NCBI GenBank assembly: GCA_002050435.1
Contig: MWYV01000035.1
Span: 1-64,000 of the forward strand
DNA: 64,000 bases
Source of the DNA: Chitinophagales bacterium 33-2
GTDB taxonomy: Bacteria; Bacteroidota; Bacteroidia; Chitinophagales; Chitinophagaceae
Reading direction: 5' to 3'
In this document: piece by piece, positions 42,236-51,320 of the stretch
Layout of the letters: every line of letters begins with the position of its first letter
Position numbering within the stretch: position 1 is the first letter of the stretch
The notes under the pieces: model-generated
What the model saw: the letters and a program-made list of their open reading frames with translations, nothing else
What the model was told of the DNA's origin: nothing
The model's database searches: none
Position numbers and translations under genes: made by a program

Positions 42236-43375
42236 TTAAAGTCTTGTTTTTATCACCGGCAGCAGGTCCGCTTTCCAGGATGCAAAGTCTCCCTGGATAA
42301 TATGCCTCCTTGCTTCCTTCACCAGCCACATATAAAAGGAAAGATTCTGAATGCTTGCAATGGTCAGTCCGAGAATTTCACCGGCCTTAAACAGGTGCCT
42401 GACGTAAGCTTTATTATAATATTGACTGGTAGTACAGTCAAGCCCTTCATCAATGGGAGAAAAATCCCTTTCCCATTTTTTGTTGTCGATATTGATCACA
42501 CCTTTTGTGGTGAAAAGCATCGCATTGCGGCCATTACGCGTGGGCATTACACAGTCAAACATATCTATTCCAAGGGCAATGCACTCCAGGATATTCCATG
42601 GCGTTCCCACTCCCATCAGATAGCGCGGTTTTGATTCAGGCAAATGTTCACAACAAAGCTGGCAGATCTCGTACATTACCTGCTCGGGCTCTCCCACACT
42701 CAATCCCCCAATAGCATTACCGGTAGCATTTTTGGAAGCTATGTGTTCACAGGAAGCTTTCCTGAGATCATGGAAAACCGCTCCCTGCACAATAGGAAAA
42801 AGGTTTTGTGTATGCCCGTATTGATCCGGCGTTGAATCGAAATGATGCACACACCTGTCCAGCCACCTGTGGGTAAGTTTCATCGAGTTCTGCGCATATT
42901 TATATTCTGAATTTGCAGGCGGACATTCATCAAATGCCATAATGATATCTGCTCCTATGGTTCGCTGAATATCCATCACCCTTTCCGGCGTAAACAAATG
43001 CTTACTTCCATCGATATGACTTTGAAACAACACTCCCTCTTCATTGATCTTCCTGTTGGCAGCCAGGGAAAACACCTGGAACCCGCCACTGTCTGTCAGA
43101 ATGGGCCTTTCCCAGTTCATAAACTGGTGGAGCCCCCCGGCAGCTTCCATCGTATCCATTCCTGGCCTGAGGTAAAGATGGTATGTGTTGCCCAGAATGA
43201 TGTGTGGATCAACTTCTGTTTTTAGTTGTTGCTGGGAGAGCGCCTTTACACTTCCAATGGTACCCACAGGCATAAAGATGGGTGTTTCTATGGTGCCATG
43301 ACCAGTAGTGATGGTACCGGCTCTCGCGGCAGTTTGCGTATCGGTCTTATGAAGGCTGAATGAGAGTGCAGGCAT
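42236..43375 (-). CDS. tgt: Queuine/preQ1 tRNA-ribosyltransferase (TGT)
   Basis: 379 residues from ATG 43375 (MPALSFSLHKTDTQTAARAG); an ATG 24 bases earlier is less likely. It swaps guanine 34 for preQ1 in tRNAs with GUN anticodons. DSGGFQVFSL, the catalytic-loop GGLSVGEP and DMFDCVMPTRNGRNAMLFT are present. The usual zinc site, Cys-x-Cys-x2-Cys followed by His, reads LDCTTSQYYNKAYVRHL here: one Cys and the His remain, two Cys are lost. Operon with the LptF/G-like gene. Confidence 0.93.
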   Translation of the reverse strand: MPALSFSLHKTDTQTAARAGTITTGHGTIETPIFMPVGTIGSVKALSQQQLKTEVDPHIILGNTYHLYLRPGMDTMEAAGGLHQFMNWERPILTDSGGFQVFSLAANRKINEEGVLFQSHIDGSKHLFTPERVMDIQRTIGADIIMAFDECPPANSEYKYAQNSMKLTHRWLDRCVHHFDSTPDQYGHTQNLFPIVQGAVFHDLRKASCEHIASKNATGNAIGGLSVGEPEQVMYEICQLCCEHLPESKPRYLMGVGTPWNILECIALGIDMFDCVMPTRNGRNAMLFTTKGVINIDNKKWERDFSPIDEGLDCTTSQYYNKAYVRHLFKAGEILGLTIASIQNLSFYMWLVKEARRHIIQGDFASWKADLLPVIKTRL

Positions 43376-43521
43376 AAAGCCGCAAAGATAAAGGACCATA
43401 GAGGTTGTTGGTTTGCAAAACCGAACTATATAAGATTTGCGACAGGATTTTATACCCTACCCATAAAAAATTTAAAAGACCAAACCGGCTGTGGAGGCCC
43501 AAACTCTTTATCTTCGTTCAC

Positions 43522-44640
43522 ATGCTTATGAGTTGGGGTGCCGTAATTTTTTACGCCTTGGTAGCTGTTACACTGGTACAGCTTTTCTACTATTTATATT
43601 TTTTCAGAAGGGTTGCGTTTTATAAAGAGCGCACCAAAGATCAAAGCCAGCAGCACCCTGTTTCTGTTGTAATTTGCGCACGCGATGAAGATGAGAACCT
43701 TGCAAGAAACTTACCCGGTGTACTTGTACAGGAATATCCAACAACCAATGAAGTGATTGTTGTGAATGATAATTCTGTTGATGATTCCAAATACATTCTT
43801 GCCGAATTAAAAAAGACATTTAAAAAACTCCACATCGTTGATCTTACGCAGGAAGCAAAAATGATTGCAGGGAAAAAATTCCCTTTATCAGTTGGCATTA
43901 AAGAAGCCAAACATGAAATTGTGTTGCTTACTGATGCTGATTGTGTTCCGGCATCGGAAAAATGGATGTTTAAAATGCAGGATGCATTTGTAAATGGAGT
44001 GGAGGTAGCCCTTGGTTATGGCGCATACTCAAAAAAACCAGGTCTTCTGAACAAAGTGATTCGCTTTGAAACTTTTCATACCGCTTTGCAGTTCTTCGGT
44101 TATGCCCTGGCCGGACAACCTTACATGGGTGTGGGAAGAAACCTGGCTTATAAAAAAGATTTGTTCTTCAGGAATAAAGGATTTTCATCTATTAACCACA
44201 TTCCAAGTGGCGACGATGATCTTTTTATCAATAAAGTTTCGAACAAAAAAAATACGGCTGTAGTATTGGATAAAGATGCTTTTACGGTTTCAAAACCCAA
44301 GGAGCGTTGGAAAGACTGGATCAGGCAGAAACACCGCCACTACACAACGGGTAAATTTTACAGAAGGTCTCATAAATTGTTGTTGGCCTTGTACACGTTC
44401 ACTCAATTTCTTTTTTATCCCCTGCTGGTTGCAGCTTTGGTTACCTATAACTGGTGGATGAGTTTAATTGTGCTGGGCGTTAAATGGATGGTTCAATCCA
44501 TTATCTGGCATAAGGCGATGAAGCGTTTGAATGAATCAGATCTTTTTCCTCTTTTTATTTTCTGGGATCTATGGATGTTCTTTTACTACCTTTTATTCAT
44601 GCCCACCCTTTGGCGAAAACCACGAAAGAACTGGAGCTAG
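43522..44640 (+). CDS. Membrane glycosyltransferase, family 2
   Basis: 372 residues from ATG 43522; a longer frame reaching 43405 starts with TTG and adds a basic stretch unlike the family. N-terminal membrane helix GAVIFYALVAVTLVQLFYYL, then the GT2 (GT-A) domain: VSVVICARDEDENLARNLPG, EVIVVNDNSVDDS, LLTDADCVP (the DxD metal site) and SGDDDLFINK. The QKHRHYTTGKF motif is the QxxRW-like region. Two C-terminal membrane helices follow. Probably builds a cell-surface glycan or glycolipid; acceptor unknown. Confidence 0.88.
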   Translation: MLMSWGAVIFYALVAVTLVQLFYYLYFFRRVAFYKERTKDQSQQHPVSVVICARDEDENLARNLPGVLVQEYPTTNEVIVVNDNSVDDSKYILAELKKTFKKLHIVDLTQEAKMIAGKKFPLSVGIKEAKHEIVLLTDADCVPASEKWMFKMQDAFVNGVEVALGYGAYSKKPGLLNKVIRFETFHTALQFFGYALAGQPYMGVGRNLAYKKDLFFRNKGFSSINHIPSGDDDLFINKVSNKKNTAVVLDKDAFTVSKPKERWKDWIRQKHRHYTTGKFYRRSHKLLLALYTFTQFLFYPLLVAALVTYNWWMSLIVLGVKWMVQSIIWHKAMKRLNESDLFPLFIFWDLWMFFYYLLFMPTLWRKPRKNWS

Positions 44641-44667
44641 TGCGATGTTAAGAATAAATGAGGTATT

Positions 44668-45215
44668 GAATGGTCAATGGTCAATAGTCAATAGTCAATG
44701 GTCAATAGTTAATCACTGCTGTCCGGGGAAAGTTTTATAGTCTCAAATCAGTCACTGAAATTCAATGTGGGCTTGAAGGATGTTGTTTTTTTTAAAACCT
44801 AAGCCCCCTTATTTGGTTTGGAAGGAGTTTCAATTACTATAGCTCAATTGAATTCTTCTGATTTTAAGAATGATCAGAGATTTTTTCTTACCACATTAGG
44901 GTGGCTGGAATTTCATTTTGTGAGGAACCTGGATTTATTTGACACCAGAGCCTGCCTCTTGTTGCCCGAGATCGCGCTGATGAACGCACAAGGCCAATCA
45001 GCGAAAATCTGCATAATCTGCGGGAGGCCTTTTTGTTGTCTGGCTTTAGTCAAGTGAATAGTCAATGGTCAAAAGTCAATCACCACGGGGAATTCAGCAG
45101 CTCGGCAGGTACGAGGCCCGCCGGCCTGAGGCAAAATATCTTAATTAAAAGTGAAGTTTGATTTTTTACCGGACAGAAGTGATTGGCCTGACCATTGACC
45201 CATTCACCCTTAACT
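44668..45215. repeat. Inverted, diverged copy of the 28.2-29.1 kb repeat cassette
   Basis: Begins with GGTCAAT/AGTCAAT heptamers (44668-44705) and CACTGCTGTCCGG. Later, in inverted orientation, come CTCTTGTTGCCCGAGATCGC, AATCAGCGAAAATCTGCATA, GCGGGAGGCC and GGTACGAGGCCCGCCGGCCT. It ends TTTTTTACCGGACAG followed by ACCATTGACCC. About 190 bp in the middle (44750-44940) is unlike the other copies. It fills the 44641-45287 gap; no gene is supported there. Confidence 0.8.
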
Positions 45216-45287
45216 TACCACCAGGATCTTATTTTTACAACAATTTAAAACACCCCGATCCTTATTTATTTCATTTAAATTTTTCAA

Positions 45288-45938
45288 TTGGAAAAACTCA
45301 CAAAATATTTTTCTGAATTCACACCGGTTCAGCATAAACAATTTGAATTGCTGAAAGATCTGTACACAGAGTGGAATCAAAACATCAATGTTATTTCAAG
45401 AAAAGATATTGACAGCCTTTATGAAAAACATGTTCTGCATTCTTTAAGTATTGCCGCTTCATTTAATTTCTCTGCAGGGCTGGAGATTATTGATATTGGG
45501 ACTGGAGGCGGTTTTCCAGGTGTGCCACTGGCCATTTTTTTTCCTGAAGTTCAATTTTACCTTGTAGACAGTATTGGAAAAAAATTAAAAGTTATTGAAG
45601 CGGTTAAAGAAGCTACAGGATTAAAAAATATCAGAACAAAACACGGAAGGGCAGAAGAAATTAAGGACAGGAAGTTTGATTTTGCAGTTACGAGGGCAGT
45701 GGCGCCGCTTAAAGACCTGATATCCTGGAGCAGGCCACTGCTTAAGAAAAATAATTATGAATTTGACGGACCGGAAGGATCAAAAGTCCGGTTCCGCTCA
45801 GGACTGATCTGTCTGAAAGGTGGTGATCTCGCTCAGGAAATATCAGATAGTGAAGCCCGTCCCCGGATGATGGAGATCAGCCATATTTTTGACGAACCCT
45901 ACTTCCACGAAAAATTTATCCTTTACGTACCTCAATAA
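45288..45938 (+). CDS. rsmG: 16S rRNA (guanine-527-N7) methyltransferase
   Basis: 216 residues, initiated by TTG at 45288 (no ATG fits). The SAM-binding motif IDIGTGGGFPGVPLAIFFP and the RAVAPLKDLISWSRPLL segment are diagnostic. Also LYTEWNQNINVISRKDIDSL near the start. It methylates G527 of 16S rRNA. The segment NNYEFDGPEGSKVRFRSGLI before the LKGGDL motif is a slightly long insertion. Monocistronic, following the repeat cassette. Confidence 0.94.
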   Translation: MEKLTKYFSEFTPVQHKQFELLKDLYTEWNQNINVISRKDIDSLYEKHVLHSLSIAASFNFSAGLEIIDIGTGGGFPGVPLAIFFPEVQFYLVDSIGKKLKVIEAVKEATGLKNIRTKHGRAEEIKDRKFDFAVTRAVAPLKDLISWSRPLLKKNNYEFDGPEGSKVRFRSGLICLKGGDLAQEISDSEARPRMMEISHIFDEPYFHEKFILYVPQ

Positions 45939-45965
45939 AAGTTGCAGCATCAGCGCCTTAAAAAA

Positions 45966-47903
45966 TTACCACTTTAATTCCAGCTTGTTGTTGCGCCTGT
46001 CTGTATCCGCCATTCGGTAAGAGGGATCAATTTCCACAGAGATTATATCTGTAAGTTTCCCTGATGTTTGCACCTGGTAAGTTGGATGTGTCCACTTCCA
46101 TGCCTCATACACTTTCCTATTGTCCTGACCTTCCTCAGCAGGTTTTTGTCCGAACATCAGGTACATGGGAATATAATGCCATTCGCTGCTGCCATCACGG
46201 AAACTGATCTTTACATCAATGGGCATGGGTATGGAACCGGCATTTCTGATCCTGAGACTTGTATTTCCTCCTGTTTCCCATAAACTATCAATGGCATAAT
46301 CTATGGTTCGAGTAGTGTTTACCCAATAGTTCCGGTACCAATCGAGTTTGATCCCTGAATTCTTTTCTGCCACCTGAATAAAATCATTCAGGTTGGGCGT
46401 TTTAAATCTCCATTGGTGGTAATAATCGAGCAGGATTTTATCTCTGGTTTCAGCACCAACAATGTAGCCGAGTTGTTCAAGAAATACTGCGCCTTTTGAA
46501 TAAGAAGCATTGCTGTATGCATAGTTTGTATTGAAATGATCGGCATGAATGGACAGTGGTTCTTCAATACCGCTTCTTACCAGGTTTAAATAACCGTTAT
46601 AATTTGATTGATGATACCTTGGCTTTGCATTCATCGCAATTGAGTTCGACTTATTTCTTTCTGCAGGGTTATTGGATAAATGTTTTTTCACCATTTCCTT
46701 TCTGTAAAATTCTTCAATGAGGTTAGTGGTAAATTCTGTAAAACCCTCATCCATCCAGGCATACAGCGATTCATTTGTTCCCAGCACCATCTGGTACCAG
46801 CTGTGCATCCATTCATGAAATGCAGTGCCTAAGCTTGTGCCTGCCAGCATGGTGGTCATGGCATATTCCATACCGCCATCGCCACCATGTACAAATGAAT
46901 ATTGTTTGTAGGGATATTCACCAAAGTTGGATTTAATAAAAGGATAAACAGTGACTGCAGCATCGGCGATTTCCTTCCAGCCTGCCTCGGCCTTCGGATC
47001 GTTGTTTGTGTTTTTATATAGCACATGAATGGTGGGTCCACCTGCAATCTGCCTGGTAATATGTTTATACTGCGGATCGGCTGCCCATGCAAAATCATGA
47101 ACGTTGGGTGCAAGAAATCTCCAGCTAAGGCGGTTGCCTGCAGGCCGGTTCACCTTAACGCCTTTGTCTTCATAACCATAACCAATTGTATTAGGATTTT
47201 GTAAATAACCCGTTCCGCCCAGAATGTAGGATTTATCAATATTGATGGTTACATCAAAATCACCCCATACACCATAAAATTCTCTTGCGATATAGGGCGT
47301 GGGATGCCAGCCTTCCGCATCGTATGCTGCCATTTTCGGGTACCATTGCGTCATGGTTAACCGCACGCCTGTTTGTGGATTATCTCTTCCGCTTCTGCGT
47401 ACCTGCAATGGAACCTGGGCATCATATTCCATTTCAAATACCACTTTTGTTTTTGGCAGGATCGCCTTATCAAGAATTACTTCAAGAATGGTCTCATGAA
47501 GTTTGGTTTGTTGCATACGGCCATTCATTTTTATGGAAGTCACATTCTGGTATCCAATTTCATCCGGCTTTAAATAAGCAATGCGGTCCTGAACCCTTGG
47601 ATCCCAGTCGCCGATTTCATTTCCATCACGGTCTCTGCGTGTAATGCTTCCCTGGCGTCTGCTGCGCATATCCATCATACTATTGGGCTGAAATGCGTTC
47701 CAGTATAAATGAAAAAATACCCTGTGCAGGGTATCAGGTGCATTGTTCCAGTATTCAACGGTTTGTTTTCCCTTGAACTGATTTTTGTTGACCTCCATGT
47801 CAATATTCATGGTGTATTTAATCTTTTGCTGCCAACGGCCGGGTTGTGCAGATGCAGCAATACAAAGAATGAGGGCAAAAGGGAATAAAATAAATTTTAT
47901 CAT
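45966..47903 (-). CDS. M1-family secreted metallopeptidase
   Basis: 645 residues from ATG 47903, which begins a clear signal peptide (MIKFILFPFALILCIAASAQ); an ATG at 47960 would put 19 residues before it. Zinc site HEWMH with the third ligand in DEGFTEF, 18 residues after, as in M1 aminopeptidases. The substrate motif GGMEYAM replaces the usual GAMEN. The domain at ~20-240 is the M1 N-terminal beta saddle. It would trim peptides in the periplasm or outside; specificity unknown. Confidence 0.92.
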   Translation of the reverse strand: MIKFILFPFALILCIAASAQPGRWQQKIKYTMNIDMEVNKNQFKGKQTVEYWNNAPDTLHRVFFHLYWNAFQPNSMMDMRSRRQGSITRRDRDGNEIGDWDPRVQDRIAYLKPDEIGYQNVTSIKMNGRMQQTKLHETILEVILDKAILPKTKVVFEMEYDAQVPLQVRRSGRDNPQTGVRLTMTQWYPKMAAYDAEGWHPTPYIAREFYGVWGDFDVTINIDKSYILGGTGYLQNPNTIGYGYEDKGVKVNRPAGNRLSWRFLAPNVHDFAWAADPQYKHITRQIAGGPTIHVLYKNTNNDPKAEAGWKEIADAAVTVYPFIKSNFGEYPYKQYSFVHGGDGGMEYAMTTMLAGTSLGTAFHEWMHSWYQMVLGTNESLYAWMDEGFTEFTTNLIEEFYRKEMVKKHLSNNPAERNKSNSIAMNAKPRYHQSNYNGYLNLVRSGIEEPLSIHADHFNTNYAYSNASYSKGAVFLEQLGYIVGAETRDKILLDYYHQWRFKTPNLNDFIQVAEKNSGIKLDWYRNYWVNTTRTIDYAIDSLWETGGNTSLRIRNAGSIPMPIDVKISFRDGSSEWHYIPMYLMFGQKPAEEGQDNRKVYEAWKWTHPTYQVQTSGKLTDIISVEIDPSYRMADTDRRNNKLELKW

Positions 47904-48024
47904 ATGGTTCCTTGAAAAGTAGGGGTTATGCAAAAAGTAAATTTCGTTAAATCCATTCATTCAAAAAAGAATGAAGCGTTGAGTTAAGATTTTATAACAA
48001 TAAAAAAAGTGAAAGTTGCAAGGA

Positions 48025-48693
48025 TCAGCTGCGTTTGCCATCCAATACAATAACAATTTCGCCTTTTACTGTTTTGTTGTCAAAATGGTCGTGTACTTCC
48101 TGCAATGTTCCTCTCGCATGCTCTTCAAACATTTTAGATAATTCACGGCTGACAGAACAAAGTCTTTCACTACCAAAATACTGAATGAGGTCTTTGAATG
48201 TTTTTACAAGTCTTAGGGGAGATTCATATAAAATAATTGTTCTTTCTTCTTCCGCTAAGGCTGTTAACATGGTATGCCTCCCCTTTTTTAGCGGGAGAAA
48301 CCCTTCAAATGCAAAACGGTTGGCAGGTAAACCGCTGTTAACCAAAGCCGGAACAAAAGCAGTTGCGCCCGGTAGTGTTTCAACTTTAATATTATTTTGA
48401 ATGCAGGCCCTGACAAGTAAAAATGCCGGGTCTGAAATCCCGGGTGTGCCCGCATCGGTGATCAGTGCCATTGTTTTTCCTGCAGACAACTGATCTACCA
48501 GGTGTTGAACAATTTTGTGTTCATTATGCTGGTGGTAGGGTGAAACCGGTTTTGAGATCTTGTAGTGTTGTAAAAGTTTGGATGAAGTTCTGGTATCCTC
48601 CGCCAGTATCAGATCAACGGATTGCAAAACCTCTAAGGCTCTTAGTGTAATGTCTTTTAAATTTCCTATGGGAGTAGGAACGAGGTAAAGCAT
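48025..48693 (-). CDS. rsmI: 16S rRNA 2'-O-ribose C1402 methyltransferase
   Basis: 222 residues. The start MLYLVPTPIGNLKDITLRAL, AEDTRTSSKLLQHY, ALITDAGTPGISDPAFLLVR and LPGATAFVPALVNSGLPANR are diagnostic. It is shorter than E. coli RsmI (286 residues) because the C-terminal domain is absent, as is common in this phylum. Methylates C1402 of 16S rRNA. Same strand as purS, 13 bp apart. Confidence 0.94.
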   Translation of the reverse strand: MLYLVPTPIGNLKDITLRALEVLQSVDLILAEDTRTSSKLLQHYKISKPVSPYHQHNEHKIVQHLVDQLSAGKTMALITDAGTPGISDPAFLLVRACIQNNIKVETLPGATAFVPALVNSGLPANRFAFEGFLPLKKGRHTMLTALAEEERTIILYESPLRLVKTFKDLIQYFGSERLCSVSRELSKMFEEHARGTLQEVHDHFDNKTVKGEIVIVLDGKRS

Positions 48694-48706
48694 GAAAATA
48701 ATTTAA

Positions 48707-48970
48707 TCAGCCGGCAGATTCCGATTGTTCAATATGAATTTCATAATACTCCATCACAGGGTTGGCCAGCAATTTTTTTGTAGCATCATCTGCTATTTTT
48801 TTTGCTTCCTGCTCAGATGCTGCTTCCACCTGCAAAGTGATATTTTTCCCGATCCGCACATCCTTAATACTTCCCAATCCTAAATTGCCCAAACCTGTCA
48901 TAACTGCTTTTCCCTGGGGATCCAGCAATTCTTTAAGGGGCATTACTTTAACCTGAATCTGGTACATCAT
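48707..48970 (-). CDS. purS: FGAM synthase subunit PurS
   Basis: 87 residues from ATG 48970 (MMYQIQVKVMPLKELLDPQG); the frame continues upstream to 49039 but that part is unlike PurS. KAVMTGLGNLGLGSIKDVRI and the AKKIADDATKKLLANPVMEY tail are typical. PurS bridges PurL and PurQ in the small-subunit type FGAM synthase; purQ lies at 60863-61546, 12 kb away. Confidence 0.9.
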   Translation of the reverse strand: MMYQIQVKVMPLKELLDPQGKAVMTGLGNLGLGSIKDVRIGKNITLQVEAASEQEAKKIADDATKKLLANPVMEYYEIHIEQSESAG

Positions 48971-49039
48971 TTCATTGAAAATTATGCGCAAACCTAAGAA
49001 AATCTGTGAAGATGTGCTGCATTTGAATGCCAGGTACAA

Positions 49040-49849
49040 TTATACAGTTACATCCAAAGTAGTTTCATTTTCATGATCTGCAACCATGGGTGGCGGCTCT
49101 TTTGAAAAAAAAGAAAAGACCACATAAAGGACAAAGATCAGCGGAACGGCAAGCCATTTAATCACAACGATGGCCACAAGGGAGACGGAGAGCAGAATAT
49201 ATTTCAAGAGGTTGTTCTTAAATGAAAAATCCTTGAATTTCATTGCAAGAAAAGGAAGATTGCTCACCATCAGGTAACTTGTGAGGAAGATGACAAAATA
49301 CAAAACCCACACATTGATGAACCAGTAATGCAAATTAAAATAGGCATGCCAGATGATCAGGGGAAACGAAGCAATCAGCAGTCCAGCAGCCGGAGAGGGA
49401 ACACCCCTGAAATTATAGGTCTGGTTGGTACTGATGTTGAATTTTGCCAGCCGCCACGCCACAGCACCCGAAAAAATAAAGGCAGGAAGCAGCGCAAGTA
49501 TTGAAACATCCAACCCATTGTCTTCACCGGCATAACCCAGGCGCAGCAACTGGTACAGGATCATTCCGGGGGCCACCCCAAAACTCACTACATCACAAAG
49601 AGAATCCAGCTGTTTTCCTTTTTCTGAATTGGCCTTCAGCATCCTTGCCAGGAAGCCATCAAAAAAATCAACTACGGCTGCTCCGAATATAAATAAGGAC
49701 CCCTGCCAGATTTTTTCAGGCATATTGATATGGGTACCACCCATTTGGTCGAGTACAACAATGTTTTCACCTGTCTGAAGGATGAGCACAATGGCGATAC
49801 ATCCAAACAGCAAGTTGATGAGCGTAAAAATATTCGGTATCTGTCTCAT
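49040..49849 (-). CDS. pssA: CDP-diacylglycerol-serine O-phosphatidyltransferase
   Basis: 269 residues with about seven membrane helices. The CDP-alcohol phosphatidyltransferase motif Asp-Gly-x2-Ala-Arg-x8-Gly-x3-Asp-x3-Asp is visible in DGFLARMLKANSEKGKQLDS plus LCD. It makes phosphatidylserine for phosphatidylethanolamine synthesis. Ends immediately before the 48707-49039 frame, in the same direction as the aminopeptidase gene upstream. Confidence 0.92.
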   Translation of the reverse strand: MRQIPNIFTLINLLFGCIAIVLILQTGENIVVLDQMGGTHINMPEKIWQGSLFIFGAAVVDFFDGFLARMLKANSEKGKQLDSLCDVVSFGVAPGMILYQLLRLGYAGEDNGLDVSILALLPAFIFSGAVAWRLAKFNISTNQTYNFRGVPSPAAGLLIASFPLIIWHAYFNLHYWFINVWVLYFVIFLTSYLMVSNLPFLAMKFKDFSFKNNLLKYILLSVSLVAIVVIKWLAVPLIFVLYVVFSFFSKEPPPMVADHENETTLDVTV

Positions 49850-49864
49850 TTTTTTTCGATCAGT

Positions 49865-51160
49865 TTATTTTTTACGCATACCTGCTTCGATTTCTTCCAC
49901 CGTAATGGCAATGCCTTCAAACAAATCAACATTACCAGTTTCCGTGATCCATACATTGTTTTCTATCCTGATGCCCATTTGCTCTTCTTCAATATAAATG
50001 CCTGGTTCAACTGTAAACAGCATGCCTGGCTGAATCGGTTCCGTACGGGTACCAAGATCATGTACATCTATTCCTAAATGGTGCGAAATGCCGTGGTAAA
50101 GATATTTTCGATAAGCCCTGTTCTCAGGATCTTCATTTTTTACATCGCTCTCTTTCAGCAGGTCAATTTTAATGAATTGTTTTGTAGCCTCATCGCCTAC
50201 TTTTTCTGTATACTCCAGAACCGAAATGCCGGGTTTAAGCATGCTTTTCGCGTGATTGTGCAAATGCAAACAGGCATTATAAACTTCTTTCTGCCTTTCG
50301 GTAAATTTCCCATTTACAGGAATGGTACGCGTGAGGTCGGCGTTGTATCCTCCATAAGAAGCACCGAAATCCATCAGAAGCAGTTCGCCGTCTTTACATT
50401 CCTGGTTATTTGAAATGTAATGCAGTGTGCGTGCCCTGTCACCGCTGGCAATAATACTACCGTAAGCTTCGGAAGTGGCGCGCTGGCTCAGAAATGAATG
50501 CATGATCTCGGCTTCAATTTCATATTCCATCACACCCGGTTTTACAAACTGCATGACCCGGTTAAAGGTTTTGTGGGTGATGGCAATCGCCTGCTTTACC
50601 ACTTCAATTTCAAGTGCTGTTTTAATGCCTCTTACTTCTTTAAATATTTTTGCAGCTCTTTCGTATTGATGGAGCGGATACCTGGAGCGCATTTCATCTA
50701 CAAAACGGTAATCCCTCGTGCGTACCAGGCTGGCTTTACGGTCATTTTCGTTTGTATCGAGGTAAATATTATCGGCGAGGTGGATCCAGGGCTGGAGCAT
50801 GGCATCCAGACTGTCGAGCCATAATATCGTTTTGATTCCACTCATGGCAATCGCTTCTTCTTTTCTGAGTCTGCGACCATCCCATTTTTCCTTCACTTCA
50901 TTAGGCCGCACCAGCACAAGTACTTCGCGGTAGCGGGGATCTGGGTTATCCGGAAAAAAGATCGCCATAGAATCTTCCTGGGTAATCCCACTCAGCCAGT
51001 ACAAATCACTATTTTGTTTAAAGTGAAACAATGCATCTGCATTGCTGGGCACTTCATCATTACTTACAATAATAGCAATTGAGCCAGGTTTTAAATGTTC
51101 AGCAAAGCGTTTCCTGTTATTAATAAACAACTCTGGGTTCAATGGAAGATTTTTCATCAA
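49865..51160 (-). CDS. Xaa-Pro aminopeptidase (M24 family, AMP_N)
   Basis: 431 residues. AMP_N domain ~1-150 (FAEHLKPGSIAIIVSNDEVP) and pita-bread M24 fold after it. Metal ligands are in MDFGASYGGYNADLTRTIPV (two Asp), HGISHHLGIDVHD (His), FTVEPGIYI and GIRIENNVWI (two Glu). It removes the first residue from Xaa-Pro peptides in the cytosol. Fifteen bases upstream of pssA. Confidence 0.93.
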   Translation of the reverse strand: MMKNLPLNPELFINNRKRFAEHLKPGSIAIIVSNDEVPSNADALFHFKQNSDLYWLSGITQEDSMAIFFPDNPDPRYREVLVLVRPNEVKEKWDGRRLRKEEAIAMSGIKTILWLDSLDAMLQPWIHLADNIYLDTNENDRKASLVRTRDYRFVDEMRSRYPLHQYERAAKIFKEVRGIKTALEIEVVKQAIAITHKTFNRVMQFVKPGVMEYEIEAEIMHSFLSQRATSEAYGSIIASGDRARTLHYISNNQECKDGELLLMDFGASYGGYNADLTRTIPVNGKFTERQKEVYNACLHLHNHAKSMLKPGISVLEYTEKVGDEATKQFIKIDLLKESDVKNEDPENRAYRKYLYHGISHHLGIDVHDLGTRTEPIQPGMLFTVEPGIYIEEEQMGIRIENNVWITETGNVDLFEGIAITVEEIEAGMRKK

Positions 51161-51283
51161 GCGTATTATTTATACTCGGGCAAATTAAACTGAAATGGTG
51201 AAATATCTCTTCAATTATTTCAAGTGAAAGCAGATTAATGTGTATTTGCTACACGTGAGCCCGGGCACGATATTATTATCACT

Positions 51284-51291
51284 TACCTTTG
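51284..51291 (+). promoter_or_regulatory. Promoter -7 element of pckA
   Basis: TACCTTTG matches TAnnTTTG exactly, about 30 bp before the pckA start. No clear -33 TTTG is found at the right distance. Confidence 0.5.
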
Positions 51292-51320
51292 CTCCCTAAC
51301 AAAAAAACGATTGCTTTTTT

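Noticed and set aside
44818-45057. 79-residue frame in the second repeat locus
   Set aside because: Lies entirely in the diverged repeat cassette; no initiation signal and no family.
48707-49039. 110-residue version of PurS
   Set aside because: The first 23 residues are unlike PurS; the MMYQIQVKV start at 48970 fits the family length.
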